Of a stretch of 32,870 nucleotides of DNA, positions 25,451-32,870 are shown in pieces. The notes below the pieces were generated by a model, which worked only from the letters and a program-made list of their open reading frames with translations, ran no database searches and was not told the origin of the DNA. The DNA is from an uncultured Parabacteroides sp. Lineage in GTDB: Bacteria; Bacteroidota; Bacteroidia; Bacteroidales; Tannerellaceae. The stretch lies in assembly GCA_946055095.1 (NCBI GenBank), contig CAMGEM010000005.1, positions 1 through 32,870 on the forward strand, in the 5' to 3' direction. A program made the position numbers and the translations under genes. Numbering within the stretch: the stretch's first letter is position 1; each line of letters opens with the position of its first letter.

Positions 25451-26848
25451 TTAATAAGCGTTCTTCTCTCCCTTAAACATGTTCAAGACCGTGACGATAA
25501 TAATCTTTAAATCAAGGAAGAAGGTCCAATTCTCAATATACCAGACATCCCTTTTCACACGGCCCTCCATCTGCTCCAACGTCTTTGTCTCCCCACGATA
25601 GCCGGTCACTTGTGCCCAACCCGTCACACCGGGTTTCACTAAATGCCGTACCATATACTTATCAATCAAAGCAGAATACTGCTCCGTATGCTTCAACATG
25701 TGGGGACGAGGGCCGACCACCGACATATCCCCCAAGAAGACATTCACAAACTGAGGGAACTCATCCAAATTACTCTTTCGCAAAAAATTGCCGATACGTG
25801 TCTTCCGTGGATCATCCTTTACCGCCTGCATGGTATCCGCTTCCGCATTCACACGCATAGTCCGGAATTTAAAACACTCGAAATCTCGCCCATACAATCC
25901 GGTTCGCTTCTGCCTAAAAAGAATAGGACCCGGGGAACTCAGCTTAATTAACACACCCAGTATCACATAGAGGATCGGATAGATCGTCAACAGCACCACC
26001 GAAGAGAACAACAAATCGAAAGCACGCTTCAAACAACGGTTGTACATGGATTGCAGGGGTTCCCGCCGGATGGTCAACAGAGGGATAGATTCCATCATCT
26101 CCATCACCATGCTCTTCTTCACATTGCGATAAAATTCAGGCACTATATAAAAACGTATCATGTGCTTCTCCGCAAAATTCAATAGACGCACGATCTTCCC
26201 ATCATTCGTACCAGGCAGGGTACAGTAGATCTCGTCTATCTCATGCTTCAGCACATAATCCTCCACCTCTTTCGTGCTTCCCAAGTAGTTGGGTAACGCA
26301 TCCTTCAAGGCGATATTATCATCAAAAAAACCACAGATATTAAAGCCATAACTCAAGTCATCTTTCATCACCTGATACAGCTCCATACCATTCTTACCCG
26401 CTCCCACAATGACCACACGCTTGAAATTATACCCTTTCCGACGATATAACTTAAGCGATAAGCGCACAAACACACGCCACAGCGCAAACGACACAAGCGC
26501 CACCACATAATAGACCACTAAGAAGGTAGCCATCAAATCACCTACATTCAAAAAAATCAAGCATGTGGCAAATAACAACACCAATACGGTCACCAAGCTG
26601 AAAGCACGTTGCACAATCTTATCTATGAAAACCACAGACAGATGCAACTGAACAGGAACAAAATAGAGCGAGAAAAAATAACAGAAGTTCAACAACAACA
26701 GCACCTCCCGATGATTATTGGCAATCGCATGGGTATATGTATATCCCAGCAAATTAAAGACAAAGAGGAAGACGAAGTTTAAGACAAACATATCCCCAAC
26801 CCCGATCAACCAACGAATCAAGTAACCATGTCTTTTATTGAGCACCAT
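25451..26848 (-). CDS. Polyprenyl glycosylphosphotransferase (WcaJ-like)
   Basis: This enzyme puts a sugar-1-phosphate on undecaprenyl phosphate, the first step in making a surface polysaccharide repeat. The 465-residue protein has about four N-terminal membrane helices (about 10-125), a nucleotide-binding-like domain beginning VVIVGAGKNGMEL, a further membrane segment (about 270-300), and the bacterial sugar transferase domain: SSPGPILFRQKRTG, FKFRTMRV, LRKSNLDEFPQ and KPGVTGWAQVTGYRG. Architecture fits the WcaJ type with glucose-1-phosphate as the probable sugar, but the sugar cannot be fixed from sequence. It is alone here, without other capsule genes, so it may act with a locus elsewhere. 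RfbA is encoded about 1.4 kb upstream of its start. Confidence 0.9.
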   Translation of the reverse strand: MVLNKRHGYLIRWLIGVGDMFVLNFVFLFVFNLLGYTYTHAIANNHREVLLLLNFCYFFSLYFVPVQLHLSVVFIDKIVQRAFSLVTVLVLLFATCLIFLNVGDLMATFLVVYYVVALVSFALWRVFVRLSLKLYRRKGYNFKRVVIVGAGKNGMELYQVMKDDLSYGFNICGFFDDNIALKDALPNYLGSTKEVEDYVLKHEIDEIYCTLPGTNDGKIVRLLNFAEKHMIRFYIVPEFYRNVKKSMVMEMMESIPLLTIRREPLQSMYNRCLKRAFDLLFSSVVLLTIYPILYVILGVLIKLSSPGPILFRQKRTGLYGRDFECFKFRTMRVNAEADTMQAVKDDPRKTRIGNFLRKSNLDEFPQFVNVFLGDMSVVGPRPHMLKHTEQYSALIDKYMVRHLVKPGVTGWAQVTGYRGETKTLEQMEGRVKRDVWYIENWTFFLDLKIIIVTVLNMFKGEKNAY

Positions 26849-26871
26849 CTCACTTAGCTGTTAAGCGGCAA

Positions 26872-26879
26872 CAAAAGTA
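26872..26879 (-). promoter_or_regulatory. Predicted -7 box for the glycosylphosphotransferase gene
   Basis: The minus strand reads TACTTTTG, a full TAnnTTTG match, 23 bases before the ATG. A TTTC 19 bases upstream could be the -33 element; it lies in the tail of the ompA terminator. Confidence 0.6.
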
Positions 26880-26899
26880 CATATTTTTTATGGCAAAAG

Positions 26900-26930
26900 A
26901 AAGGCCGCACCTCAAAGAAGTGCGGCCTTT
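26900..26930 (-). terminator. Intrinsic terminator of the OmpA-family gene
   Basis: AAAGGCCGCAC and GTGCGGCCTTT form a perfect 11-bp stem with a 9-base loop. On the minus strand it is followed by CTTTTG, and it starts 24 bases beyond the ompA stop. It would also work on the plus strand. Confidence 0.9.
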
Positions 26931-26953
26931 TTATAAGGTAAATTTGAAATAGC

Positions 26954-28099
26954 TTATTTAGCAGCTCTCATGATAACCACGCGGTTCCAGTTGTTCTCAT
27001 CATACGGTTGCTCATCAGAACCCTTCCACTCAATCGTGATCTGGTCAGAAGAAACACCATACTTGTCGATCAACTCCTTCGCAACGGCTCTTGCACGCTT
27101 CTCAGACAGGCCCATGTTGTAGTTAGAAGTACCCGTCTTCTTGTCAGCATAACCAATCACCTTGATCGGGGCATTGTTCTCCTTCACGAACTGTGCCGTA
27201 TTGAAGATATTGATCTGCTGGTTCTTGTCAATCTTAGAGCTGTTCAAACGGAAGTAAACCACATTATCTACATAGTTGTTAACTACCTCTGTTACGGCAG
27301 GAGCGCACTCCGGACAAGAAACCGGACGCTTGCTCAACTCGTCGTTCTCAGCACGCAACTTGTTGATCTGGCCATTCAAATCGTTCAACAAAGCATAATC
27401 CATCGGCTCTAATACCTCGAAGTCTGTCTTACCCAACTTGAAGGTCAAACCTGCGCTCAACTGCACGATACCATCTGTCAAGTGATTCATAGACACACGG
27501 TTGAACTGCTCGTTCAGCAAAGAACCTTGAACCTCAACGTTCAAATCAACACGCTTGCTCAAACGGAAAGCCGTCAAGATACCGGCATTCAACGTCGGAG
27601 ACTCTGTACGTGCACGCTCAACAGCCTCGTCTGTCTTGAAACGCTGCGCATAACCAAAACCGACCCAAGGAATCAAACGGAATACCTTCTTCTCGTTGTA
27701 AGGAGCCCAGAAATTAGTTACATCCCACAACAAATCTACATGAGCTGCCATGTATTTATTGTGCTGCATGTACTCAGGACCTACACCCTCGAAGCCATGA
27801 AGAACACCACCGTTCAATTGCGCACGGAATGCCAAATAGGGATTGAACCACTTACCGAAAGAGAACTGAGGAGCGAAGTTCAGACGGCTACCGAAACTTG
27901 CCTCGCTATTTTGGTCGCCCAACAACATGCTGGCACCACCTGCAATGGAGATAAACCAATTGTCACCTGCTTTGTTTTTCTTAAAGTTGGTCTTGTAACC
28001 AGCTTCTTTGCTGAATCCGACCATCGGCTGAAACTCTTGTGCACCTAATGAGAACACAAACGCCGATAACAAAGATAAAAGAAATACTTTAGTCTTCAT
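26954..28099 (-). CDS. OmpA-family outer membrane protein
   Basis: This 381-residue porin-like protein joins the outer membrane to peptidoglycan. A signal peptide (MKTKVFLLSLLSAFVFSLGA) leads to a beta-barrel (about 40-230), then a short coiled segment (NDLNGQINKLRAENDEL), a CPEC motif, and a C-terminal OmpA domain with YFRLNSSKID, VIGYADKKTG and the peptidoglycan-binding NYNMGLSEKRARAV. The layout matches the abundant OmpA-like proteins of Bacteroidales such as P. gingivalis Pgm6/7. Codon choice is strongly biased (AAG, AAC, CGT), as in highly expressed genes. It is a single-gene unit with a consensus promoter and a good terminator. Confidence 0.93.
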   Translation of the reverse strand: MKTKVFLLSLLSAFVFSLGAQEFQPMVGFSKEAGYKTNFKKNKAGDNWFISIAGGASMLLGDQNSEASFGSRLNFAPQFSFGKWFNPYLAFRAQLNGGVLHGFEGVGPEYMQHNKYMAAHVDLLWDVTNFWAPYNEKKVFRLIPWVGFGYAQRFKTDEAVERARTESPTLNAGILTAFRLSKRVDLNVEVQGSLLNEQFNRVSMNHLTDGIVQLSAGLTFKLGKTDFEVLEPMDYALLNDLNGQINKLRAENDELSKRPVSCPECAPAVTEVVNNYVDNVVYFRLNSSKIDKNQQINIFNTAQFVKENNAPIKVIGYADKKTGTSNYNMGLSEKRARAVAKELIDKYGVSSDQITIEWKGSDEQPYDENNWNRVVIMRAAK

Positions 28100-28151
28100 A
28101 TTTTCAACATTTTAGTTAAACAATAATCTTTTTAATTCCTAAAAACCGCCA

Positions 28152-28182
28152 CAAAATTAACGCTTTTCTTGATTAAAACAAA
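28152..28182 (-). promoter_or_regulatory. Consensus promoter of the OmpA-family gene
   Basis: The minus strand carries TTTG, exactly 19 bases, then TAATTTTG, matching both halves of the Bacteroidetes primary-sigma promoter. It gives a leader of roughly 45-50 bases rich in A and T. This is the best promoter in the window, in keeping with an abundant product. Confidence 0.82.
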
Positions 28183-28198
28183 CATTAGGACAGTTTTG

Positions 28199-28226
28199 TT
28201 GCCTAAATTATCAAGATTATAGGCAA
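28199..28226. repeat. Inverted repeat between rfbA and ompA
   Basis: TTGCCTA and TAGGCAA pair over 7 bp with a 14-base AT-rich loop. It lies 28 bases past the rfbA stop and may mark its 3' end, though it lacks a T-run on the minus strand. It could equally be an operator upstream of the ompA promoter. Confidence 0.3.
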
Positions 28227-28253
28227 AGATCTCAACCAAATCACTCAAAAACA

Positions 28254-29135
28254 TCACGAATGAGTTTCGGCCAATCGAAGCAAATATTGCCCGTATGGAT
28301 TCTTACGCATTGGCTCAGCGACTGCCCGCAACCGCTCATCAGAAATCCATCCCTGCCTGAAAGCGATCTCCTCCAAGCAAGCCACTTTCAAGCCTTGACG
28401 TTTCTCGATTACCTCCACAAAAGTAGAGGCCTCAGAAAGTGAATCATGTGTACCGGTATCCAACCATGCGAAGCCACGTCCCAACAGCTGTACCTTCAAG
28501 TTTCCTTCTTCCAGGAATCGCTGATTCACACTGGTGATTTCCAACTCCCCACGGGCGGAAGGCTTAATCTGCTTAGCCACATCGACCACCTTATTGGGAT
28601 AAAAGTATAATCCCACAACCGCATAATTGGATTTCGGATGAGTCGGTTTCTCTTCGATACTCAACACGTTACCTGCTTCGTCAAATTCAGCCACGCCATA
28701 ACGTTCCGGGTCATTCACATAGTAACCGAATACGGTTGCCTTAGAAGCCGTTTCCGCTTGTCGGACTGCCTCTTTGAGCATGCGAGTAAAACTTTGCCCG
28801 TAAAAGATATTATCCCCCAAGACTAAACAAACCGCATCATCACCCACAAACTCTTCTCCAATCAAGAAAGCCTGTGCCAATCCATCCGGTGAAGGTTGCT
28901 CCGCATAAGAAAAACGAACGCCATAATCACTGCCATCACCCAATAGCCTTCGGAACCCAGGTAGATCTTGCGGTGTAGAAATGACCAAGATCTCCCGAAT
29001 GCCCGCCAACATCAACACCGAGATCGGATAATAGATCATCGGTTTATCATAAATAGGAAGCAACTGCTTCGAAACACCCTTTGTAATGGGATAAAGACGT
29101 GTGCCTGAACCTCCCGCTAACACAATTCCTTTCAT
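28254..29135 (-). CDS. rfbA: Glucose-1-phosphate thymidylyltransferase (RfbA)
   Basis: RfbA joins glucose-1-phosphate and dTTP to make dTDP-glucose, the entry to dTDP-rhamnose and related sugars. The 293-residue protein starts with the nucleotidyltransferase motif [11 protein letters not shown], then [23 protein letters not shown] and [11 protein letters not shown], all typical of the family at normal length. The rest of the rhamnose pathway (rfbB, rfbC, rfbD) is not nearby. It begins 47 bases after a lipoprotein gene in the same direction, with only an imperfect TAAGTTTT box between, so it may be co-transcribed with it. Confidence 0.96.
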   Translation of the reverse strand: MKGIVLAGGSGTRLYPITKGVSKQLLPIYDKPMIYYPISVLMLAGIREILVISTPQDLPGFRRLLGDGSDYGVRFSYAEQPSPDGLAQAFLIGEEFVGDDAVCLVLGDNIFYGQSFTRMLKEAVRQAETASKATVFGYYVNDPERYGVAEFDEAGNVLSIEEKPTHPKSNYAVVGLYFYPNKVVDVAKQIKPSARGELEITSVNQRFLEEGNLKVQLLGRGFAWLDTGTHDSLSEASTFVEVIEKRQGLKVACLEEIAFRQGWISDERLRAVAEPMRKNPYGQYLLRLAETHS

Positions 29136-29182
29136 ACTATCTATATGCTTTTATTTGACTCTACCAAAACTTACTACTTGCC

Positions 29183-30046
29183 TTACGGTTTCGCATAATT
29201 ATACTCAAAAGTATATACATACTCCTTGCTTTCCACCACCTCACCAGTCTCTCCATACAGCTGCCGCTCAATGGTCATCTGCGTCACATAATCGCCTGTC
29301 GTCACATAACGATAGGTATATTCAGCGATCATTTGCGACACATTGGGCACCGCATACGTATATGCGCGAACCGGCAAGTATTGGCTCGCTTGACCATACA
29401 GCAAGTTGAGTGGAGAAATCGACTCAAAACCCACAGGATCATAGCTACCGATCACACGCAACGGAAAGTTCGCAGGGCGTAGCTGCGTACCATATTCATA
29501 CCGTATCTCTCGTGCATCTTGCGACTGCGCAAAGAGCACGATATTATTGTTTTCCCAGCTATAACGCTCATACTCCGCATAGGTGCGTGAATCATAACCG
29601 CCCCCACTCACAGGCCAAGTGGTTACCCAAGAGGTATAGGTCAGCTTCGCTCCACTGTAATGATAGGTGTATGCGTCACTCACATACATCGCATGGCTCA
29701 CCTGAGGATTCTCCTGGCTGATCTTGCGACTGACTATCACCTCTCCCGACAGTCCATACTCCATCTGTGAGGAGGTCGATGCGACAGAGGTCACCAACAA
29801 TTTCCCATCCGCATACATGAATAGCCACTCTCCTTGGGTCTCTCCCATCAACCGGATACTATTGATCTTGCCATCTGGATCATTGTAAGCAATCGTAGCC
29901 GAAAAGACAGGATTGACCAGTCCCTGCTCATAGCAGGAAACTTTCGTCAAGCGATTCAACGCCGGAGTAGGAGTCTCCTCCTTGTCACAAGCCACCAATC
30001 CCAAGAGGCCACACATACATAAATAATATAATGTAGAAGACTTCAT
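29183..30046 (-). CDS. Lipoprotein of unknown function
   Basis: This 287-residue protein has a lipobox GLVAC (Cys20) after a short signal, then a Thr/Pro-rich spacer (DKEETPTPA). The mature part is beta-rich with Tyr-heavy strands such as YTYHYSGAKLTYTS and YEYGTQLRP, and IAYNDPDGKINSIRL near its start. It recalls Bacteroidales lipoproteins built of YD/RHS-like strand repeats (DUF4595-like), but this is a resemblance only. It is probably anchored in the outer membrane. The gene has its own promoter, is divergent from the GH3 gene, and lies 47 bases before rfbA. Confidence 0.72.
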   Translation of the reverse strand: MKSSTLYYLCMCGLLGLVACDKEETPTPALNRLTKVSCYEQGLVNPVFSATIAYNDPDGKINSIRLMGETQGEWLFMYADGKLLVTSVASTSSQMEYGLSGEVIVSRKISQENPQVSHAMYVSDAYTYHYSGAKLTYTSWVTTWPVSGGGYDSRTYAEYERYSWENNNIVLFAQSQDAREIRYEYGTQLRPANFPLRVIGSYDPVGFESISPLNLLYGQASQYLPVRAYTYAVPNVSQMIAEYTYRYVTTGDYVTQMTIERQLYGETGEVVESKEYVYTFEYNYAKP

Positions 30047-30068
30047 GCTTTCTCTTCATTTTAATGGA

Positions 30069-30076
30069 CAAATGTA
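30069..30076 (-). promoter_or_regulatory. Predicted -7 box for the lipoprotein-rfbA unit
   Basis: The minus strand reads TACATTTG, a full TAnnTTTG match, 22 bases before the lipoprotein ATG. The -33 region is weak (CTTA). Confidence 0.55.
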
Positions 30077-30124
30077 GGGCTTTTCTTTGGATAAATAAGC
30101 GCATTTGATATGCCACAAAACATG

Positions 30125-30155
30125 TTGGCCTCAAACAAATAAAAATGTACCTTTG
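30125..30155 (+). promoter_or_regulatory. Promoter of the GH3 gene
   Basis: TTG (30125-30127), 20 bases and TACCTTTG (30148-30155) make a near-consensus promoter. The predicted leader is about 85 bases, which is long for this window and includes an inverted repeat. Confidence 0.75.
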
Positions 30156-30159
30156 CGCA

Positions 30160-30189
30160 CAATAGCAAACGTATCGCAAACAGCTATTG
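30160..30189 (+). repeat. Inverted repeat at the start of the GH3 leader
   Basis: CAATAGC and GCTATTG are perfect complements separated by 16 bases, placed at the expected transcription start. It could be a 5' hairpin or a binding site for a dimeric regulator that controls the glycosidase gene. Confidence 0.4.
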
Positions 30190-30245
30190 GCAAAGAGTTT
30201 ACAATAAGCATAATCTAAATAAAACAATATCTAAAACTCAACAAA

Positions 30246-32852
30246 ATGAAAATGAAACAGCTTACCGTAGCGGCTTTCACCTTGCTGCTTACGGTTTCTT
30301 GTACAGAAAAAAAACAAGATTTCCCCTTTCGGAATCCCGATCTGCCGATCGAGGAACGTATTGAAGACCTGCTCTCCAGATTGACACCTGAGGAAAAAGT
30401 GGGGCAAATGATGCACGAGACGCCAGCTATCGAGCGTTTAGGCATCCCTCCCTACGACTGGTGGAACGAGGCTTTGCATGGTGTCGCTCGTGCCGGACAA
30501 GCGACCGTATTTCCACAAGCCATCGGTATGGCCGCAACCTTTGACGACGAAGCGGTGCTCCGTACTTTTACGATGGTCAGTGATGAGGCACGTGCCAAGT
30601 ATCACCATTATCAAGCAAACAACGAATATGACCGTTATAAAGGATTGACCTTCTGGACACCCAACATCAACATCTTCCGTGACCCGCGTTGGGGACGCGG
30701 CATGGAGACCTACGGTGAGGATCCCTATTTGACTACCCAAATGGGTGTGGCCGTTACCAAAGGATTGCAGGGTGACGATGACAACTACTTCAAGACCCAT
30801 GCCTGCGCCAAGCACTATGCCATCCATAGCGGACCGGAATGGAATCGCCATGAGTATAACGCAGAAGCTACTCCCCGTGATTTGTATGAGACCTACTTGC
30901 CTGCTTTTGAGGCCTTGGTTAAACAGGGTAACGTACAAGAGGTGATGTGCGCCTACAACCGTTTCGAGGGGGAGCCCTGCTGCGGTAATGATAAGCTCTT
31001 GATCGACATTCTGCGCAACAGCTGGGGCTATAAAGGGATCATCCTCTCTGACTGTGGTGCGATTGACGATTTCTGGGTAAAAGACAAGAATACCCCTCGT
31101 CATGAGTCACATCCCGATCGGGAGAGCGCATCTGTTGATGCAGTCTTGAGTGGCACAGACCTGGAGTGTGGTGCCAGCTACCGTATCTTGACTAAGGCCT
31201 TGGAGCACGGAACAATCACGGAGAAAGATCTCGATGTCTCCCTGCGTCGCCTGCTGAGAGGCCGTTTTGAATTAGGCATGTTTGATCCGGATGAGCGTGT
31301 TCCCTATGCGCAAATTCCTTATAGCGTAGTAGAAAGCCCTGAACACGTGGCACAAGCCTTGGAGATGGCCCGCAAGAGCATCGTCTTGCTGAAGAACCAG
31401 AACAATCGCCTCCCGTTAGACAAGAACTTGAAGAAGATCGCCGTGGTTGGACCGAATGCCGCTGACTCCACCATGTTGTGGTCTAACTACAACGGCTTCC
31501 CCACAAAGACGACCACAATCTTAGAGGGTATCCGTGCCAAGGTACCCAACACAGAGGTTGTCTATGAGTTAGGTTGCAACCACACAGCTGATTTCGTCAT
31601 TACCGATTTAGGTAACTACATCACTACCTCTACCGGACAAGGTTTTACGGCTGAATACTTCAACAACACCGACTTCAGTGGTGAGCCCGTCTATAAAGGC
31701 ACAGCGAAAGAGTTGCATTACACGACCGGAGGCAACACCCAATTTGCGCCTAACGTGAACTTGTCTAATTTCACGGCTCGTTTCACAGGTGTCTTCGAGG
31801 CCCCCATGGATGGTCCCATCGAATTTAAGCTATCAGGTAATGATGCGTTCCGCCTCTTTATCGACACGGCCAAAGTCGCTGAGGTATGGTCGAATGAATA
31901 TGGTGCAGAACGCATATACACGCTGCAAGCCGAGAAGGGCAAGAAGTATCCAGTCAAGATCGAGTACATGCAGTTATTAGGCAGTGCCGACCTGAACTTC
32001 ACGGTAGGCGTACGTACGCCGGTGGATTGCCAAGCGACAGCCAACAAGGTGAAAGACGCAGATGTGATCGTCTATGTAGGTGGTATCTCTCCCCGTTTGG
32101 AGGGTGAGGAGATGCCGGTAGATGCTGAGGGATTCCGCAAGGGAGACCGTACGAACATCGAGATTCCCAAAGTACAGAAAGAGATGGTCAAGGCATTGGT
32201 AGCGACAGGGAAGCCGGTAGTCTATGTGGTTTGTACAGGTAGCGCATTGGCGTTGAACTGGGAGAATGAGCATGTGGATGCGATCCTCAATGCCTGGTAT
32301 GGTGGCCAAGAGGGTGGTACCGCTGTTGCGGATGTGCTCTTTGGAGACTACAATCCGGCGGGCCGTCTGCCGATTACCTTCTATAAGTCCGTCGATCAGT
32401 TGCCCGACTTTGAAGACTATAGCATGAAGGGACGCACCTATCGCTTTATGACACAGACACCGCTCTATCCCTTTGGCTATGGTTTGAGCTATACAACTTT
32501 CGCATACAGCAATGGCGCACTCTCCAAGTCAAAGATCGCAGCCAATGAGGGCGTGACCTTAACATTTGATGTGGCGAACACAGGCAAGCGAGACGGAGAT
32601 GAGGTCGCACAGGTCTATGTCAAGAACCCGAACGATCCCGCAGGACCGATCAAGGCACTGAAAGCTTTCAAACGCATCAGCACCAAGGCGGGCGAGACTC
32701 AGCAAGTCACCGTCCAGCTTGCGCCGGAGGCTTTCCAATCCTTCAACGACAAGACACAGACCATGGAGATCAGACCGGGTAAATACCAGTTGCTCTATGG
32801 TTCCTCTTCTGCTGATAAAGATTTGAAGAGCGTCAATTTGGTGATTGAGTAA
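30246..32852 (+). CDS. Secreted GH3 glycosidase with PA14 domain
   Basis: This 868-residue enzyme is predicted to release terminal beta-linked glucose or xylose from oligosaccharides. A signal peptide with Cys19 (weak lipobox) precedes the GH3 N-terminal barrel: RWGRGMETYGEDP, AKHYAIHSG (Lys189-His190) and the nucleophile Asp269 in ILSDCGAI. A PA14 domain (about 465-590, GQGFTAEYFNN) is inserted in the C-terminal alpha/beta sandwich, as in several beta-glucosidases. The acid/base Glu is expected in the LEGEE segment near 619-622. A fibronectin III-like domain ends the protein (GDEVAQVYVKNP). It is complete, with the stop 18 bases before the window edge. No SusC/D or regulator gene is adjacent. 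Confidence 0.92.
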   Translation: MKMKQLTVAAFTLLLTVSCTEKKQDFPFRNPDLPIEERIEDLLSRLTPEEKVGQMMHETPAIERLGIPPYDWWNEALHGVARAGQATVFPQAIGMAATFDDEAVLRTFTMVSDEARAKYHHYQANNEYDRYKGLTFWTPNINIFRDPRWGRGMETYGEDPYLTTQMGVAVTKGLQGDDDNYFKTHACAKHYAIHSGPEWNRHEYNAEATPRDLYETYLPAFEALVKQGNVQEVMCAYNRFEGEPCCGNDKLLIDILRNSWGYKGIILSDCGAIDDFWVKDKNTPRHESHPDRESASVDAVLSGTDLECGASYRILTKALEHGTITEKDLDVSLRRLLRGRFELGMFDPDERVPYAQIPYSVVESPEHVAQALEMARKSIVLLKNQNNRLPLDKNLKKIAVVGPNAADSTMLWSNYNGFPTKTTTILEGIRAKVPNTEVVYELGCNHTADFVITDLGNYITTSTGQGFTAEYFNNTDFSGEPVYKGTAKELHYTTGGNTQFAPNVNLSNFTARFTGVFEAPMDGPIEFKLSGNDAFRLFIDTAKVAEVWSNEYGAERIYTLQAEKGKKYPVKIEYMQLLGSADLNFTVGVRTPVDCQATANKVKDADVIVYVGGISPRLEGEEMPVDAEGFRKGDRTNIEIPKVQKEMVKALVATGKPVVYVVCTGSALALNWENEHVDAILNAWYGGQEGGTAVADVLFGDYNPAGRLPITFYKSVDQLPDFEDYSMKGRTYRFMTQTPLYPFGYGLSYTTFAYSNGALSKSKIAANEGVTLTFDVANTGKRDGDEVAQVYVKNPNDPAGPIKALKAFKRISTKAGETQQVTVQLAPEAFQSFNDKTQTMEIRPGKYQLLYGSSSADKDLKSVNLVIE

Positions 32853-32870
32853 CCTACCTTCATACTCAAA

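Noticed and set aside
1-32870. Search for tRNA, rRNA, insertion sequences, phage genes, toxin-antitoxin pairs or a defence island
   Set aside because: None was seen. RecQ, SbcCD and RuvX are ordinary housekeeping repair proteins here and not part of an evident defence system.

Overview
The window looks like chromosomal DNA from a member of the order Bacteroidales. A Parabacteroides or Tannerella-type relative is my best guess, from general protein character only. Support comes from TAnnTTTG -7 promoter boxes in front of most transcription units, an absence of Shine-Dalgarno-like sequence before starts, many lipoproteins, a Bacteroidetes-type RecQ with a C-terminal cysteine cluster, an OmpA-family major outer membrane protein, and an ECF sigma factor followed by a membrane-anchored beta-barrel protein. 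Base composition is roughly even in GC and AT, and no mobile element, phage gene, tRNA, rRNA or CRISPR array is visible. No intergenic gap exceeds 200 bases.

Layout. 71-2569 (-): a secreted GH51 arabinofuranosidase-like enzyme. 2684-5266 (+): a tight operon of queD, queE and a recQ-type helicase. 5420-7680 (+): a secreted glycerophosphodiester phosphodiesterase coupled to a GHL10-family glycosidase. 7851-10419 (+): an ECF sigma factor, a protein with an inner-membrane segment plus an outer-membrane barrel, and a lipoprotein, closed by a strong bidirectional terminator. 10477-11313 (-): a lipoprotein of unknown function. 11417-12847 (+): a tRNA nucleotidyltransferase with an HD domain, overlapping tail to tail with sbcC. 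12837-20326 (-): a five-gene unit transcribed as polyprenol-phosphate sugar transferase, dihydroorotase, exported metallo-beta-lactamase-fold protein, sbcD, sbcC. 20471-24333 (-): a large TPR protein followed by a GH123-like enzyme. 24399-25381 (-): ruvX and def with a 4-base overlap. 25451-26848 (-): a polyprenyl glycosylphosphotransferase. 26954-28099 (-): an OmpA-family protein with the best promoter in the window. 28254-30046 (-): a lipoprotein and rfbA. 30246-32852 (+): a secreted GH3 enzyme with a PA14 insert.

How the genes relate. Most of the window is housekeeping: queuosine precursor synthesis, tRNA CCA addition, pyrimidine synthesis, N-terminal deformylation, and DNA repair (RecQ, SbcCD, RuvX). 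A second theme is the cell surface: sugar-nucleotide and lipid-carrier enzymes, OmpA and lipoproteins. A third is scattered secreted glycosidases (GH51, GHL10, GH123, GH3) with no SusC/SusD pair, so this is not a polysaccharide utilisation locus. I see no clear undescribed defence or mobile system. The points most worth a second look are the sigma factor/barrel/lipoprotein locus, substitutions at normally conserved active-site positions in the dihydroorotase and the GH51 enzyme, and a ruvX promoter that implies a leaderless message.
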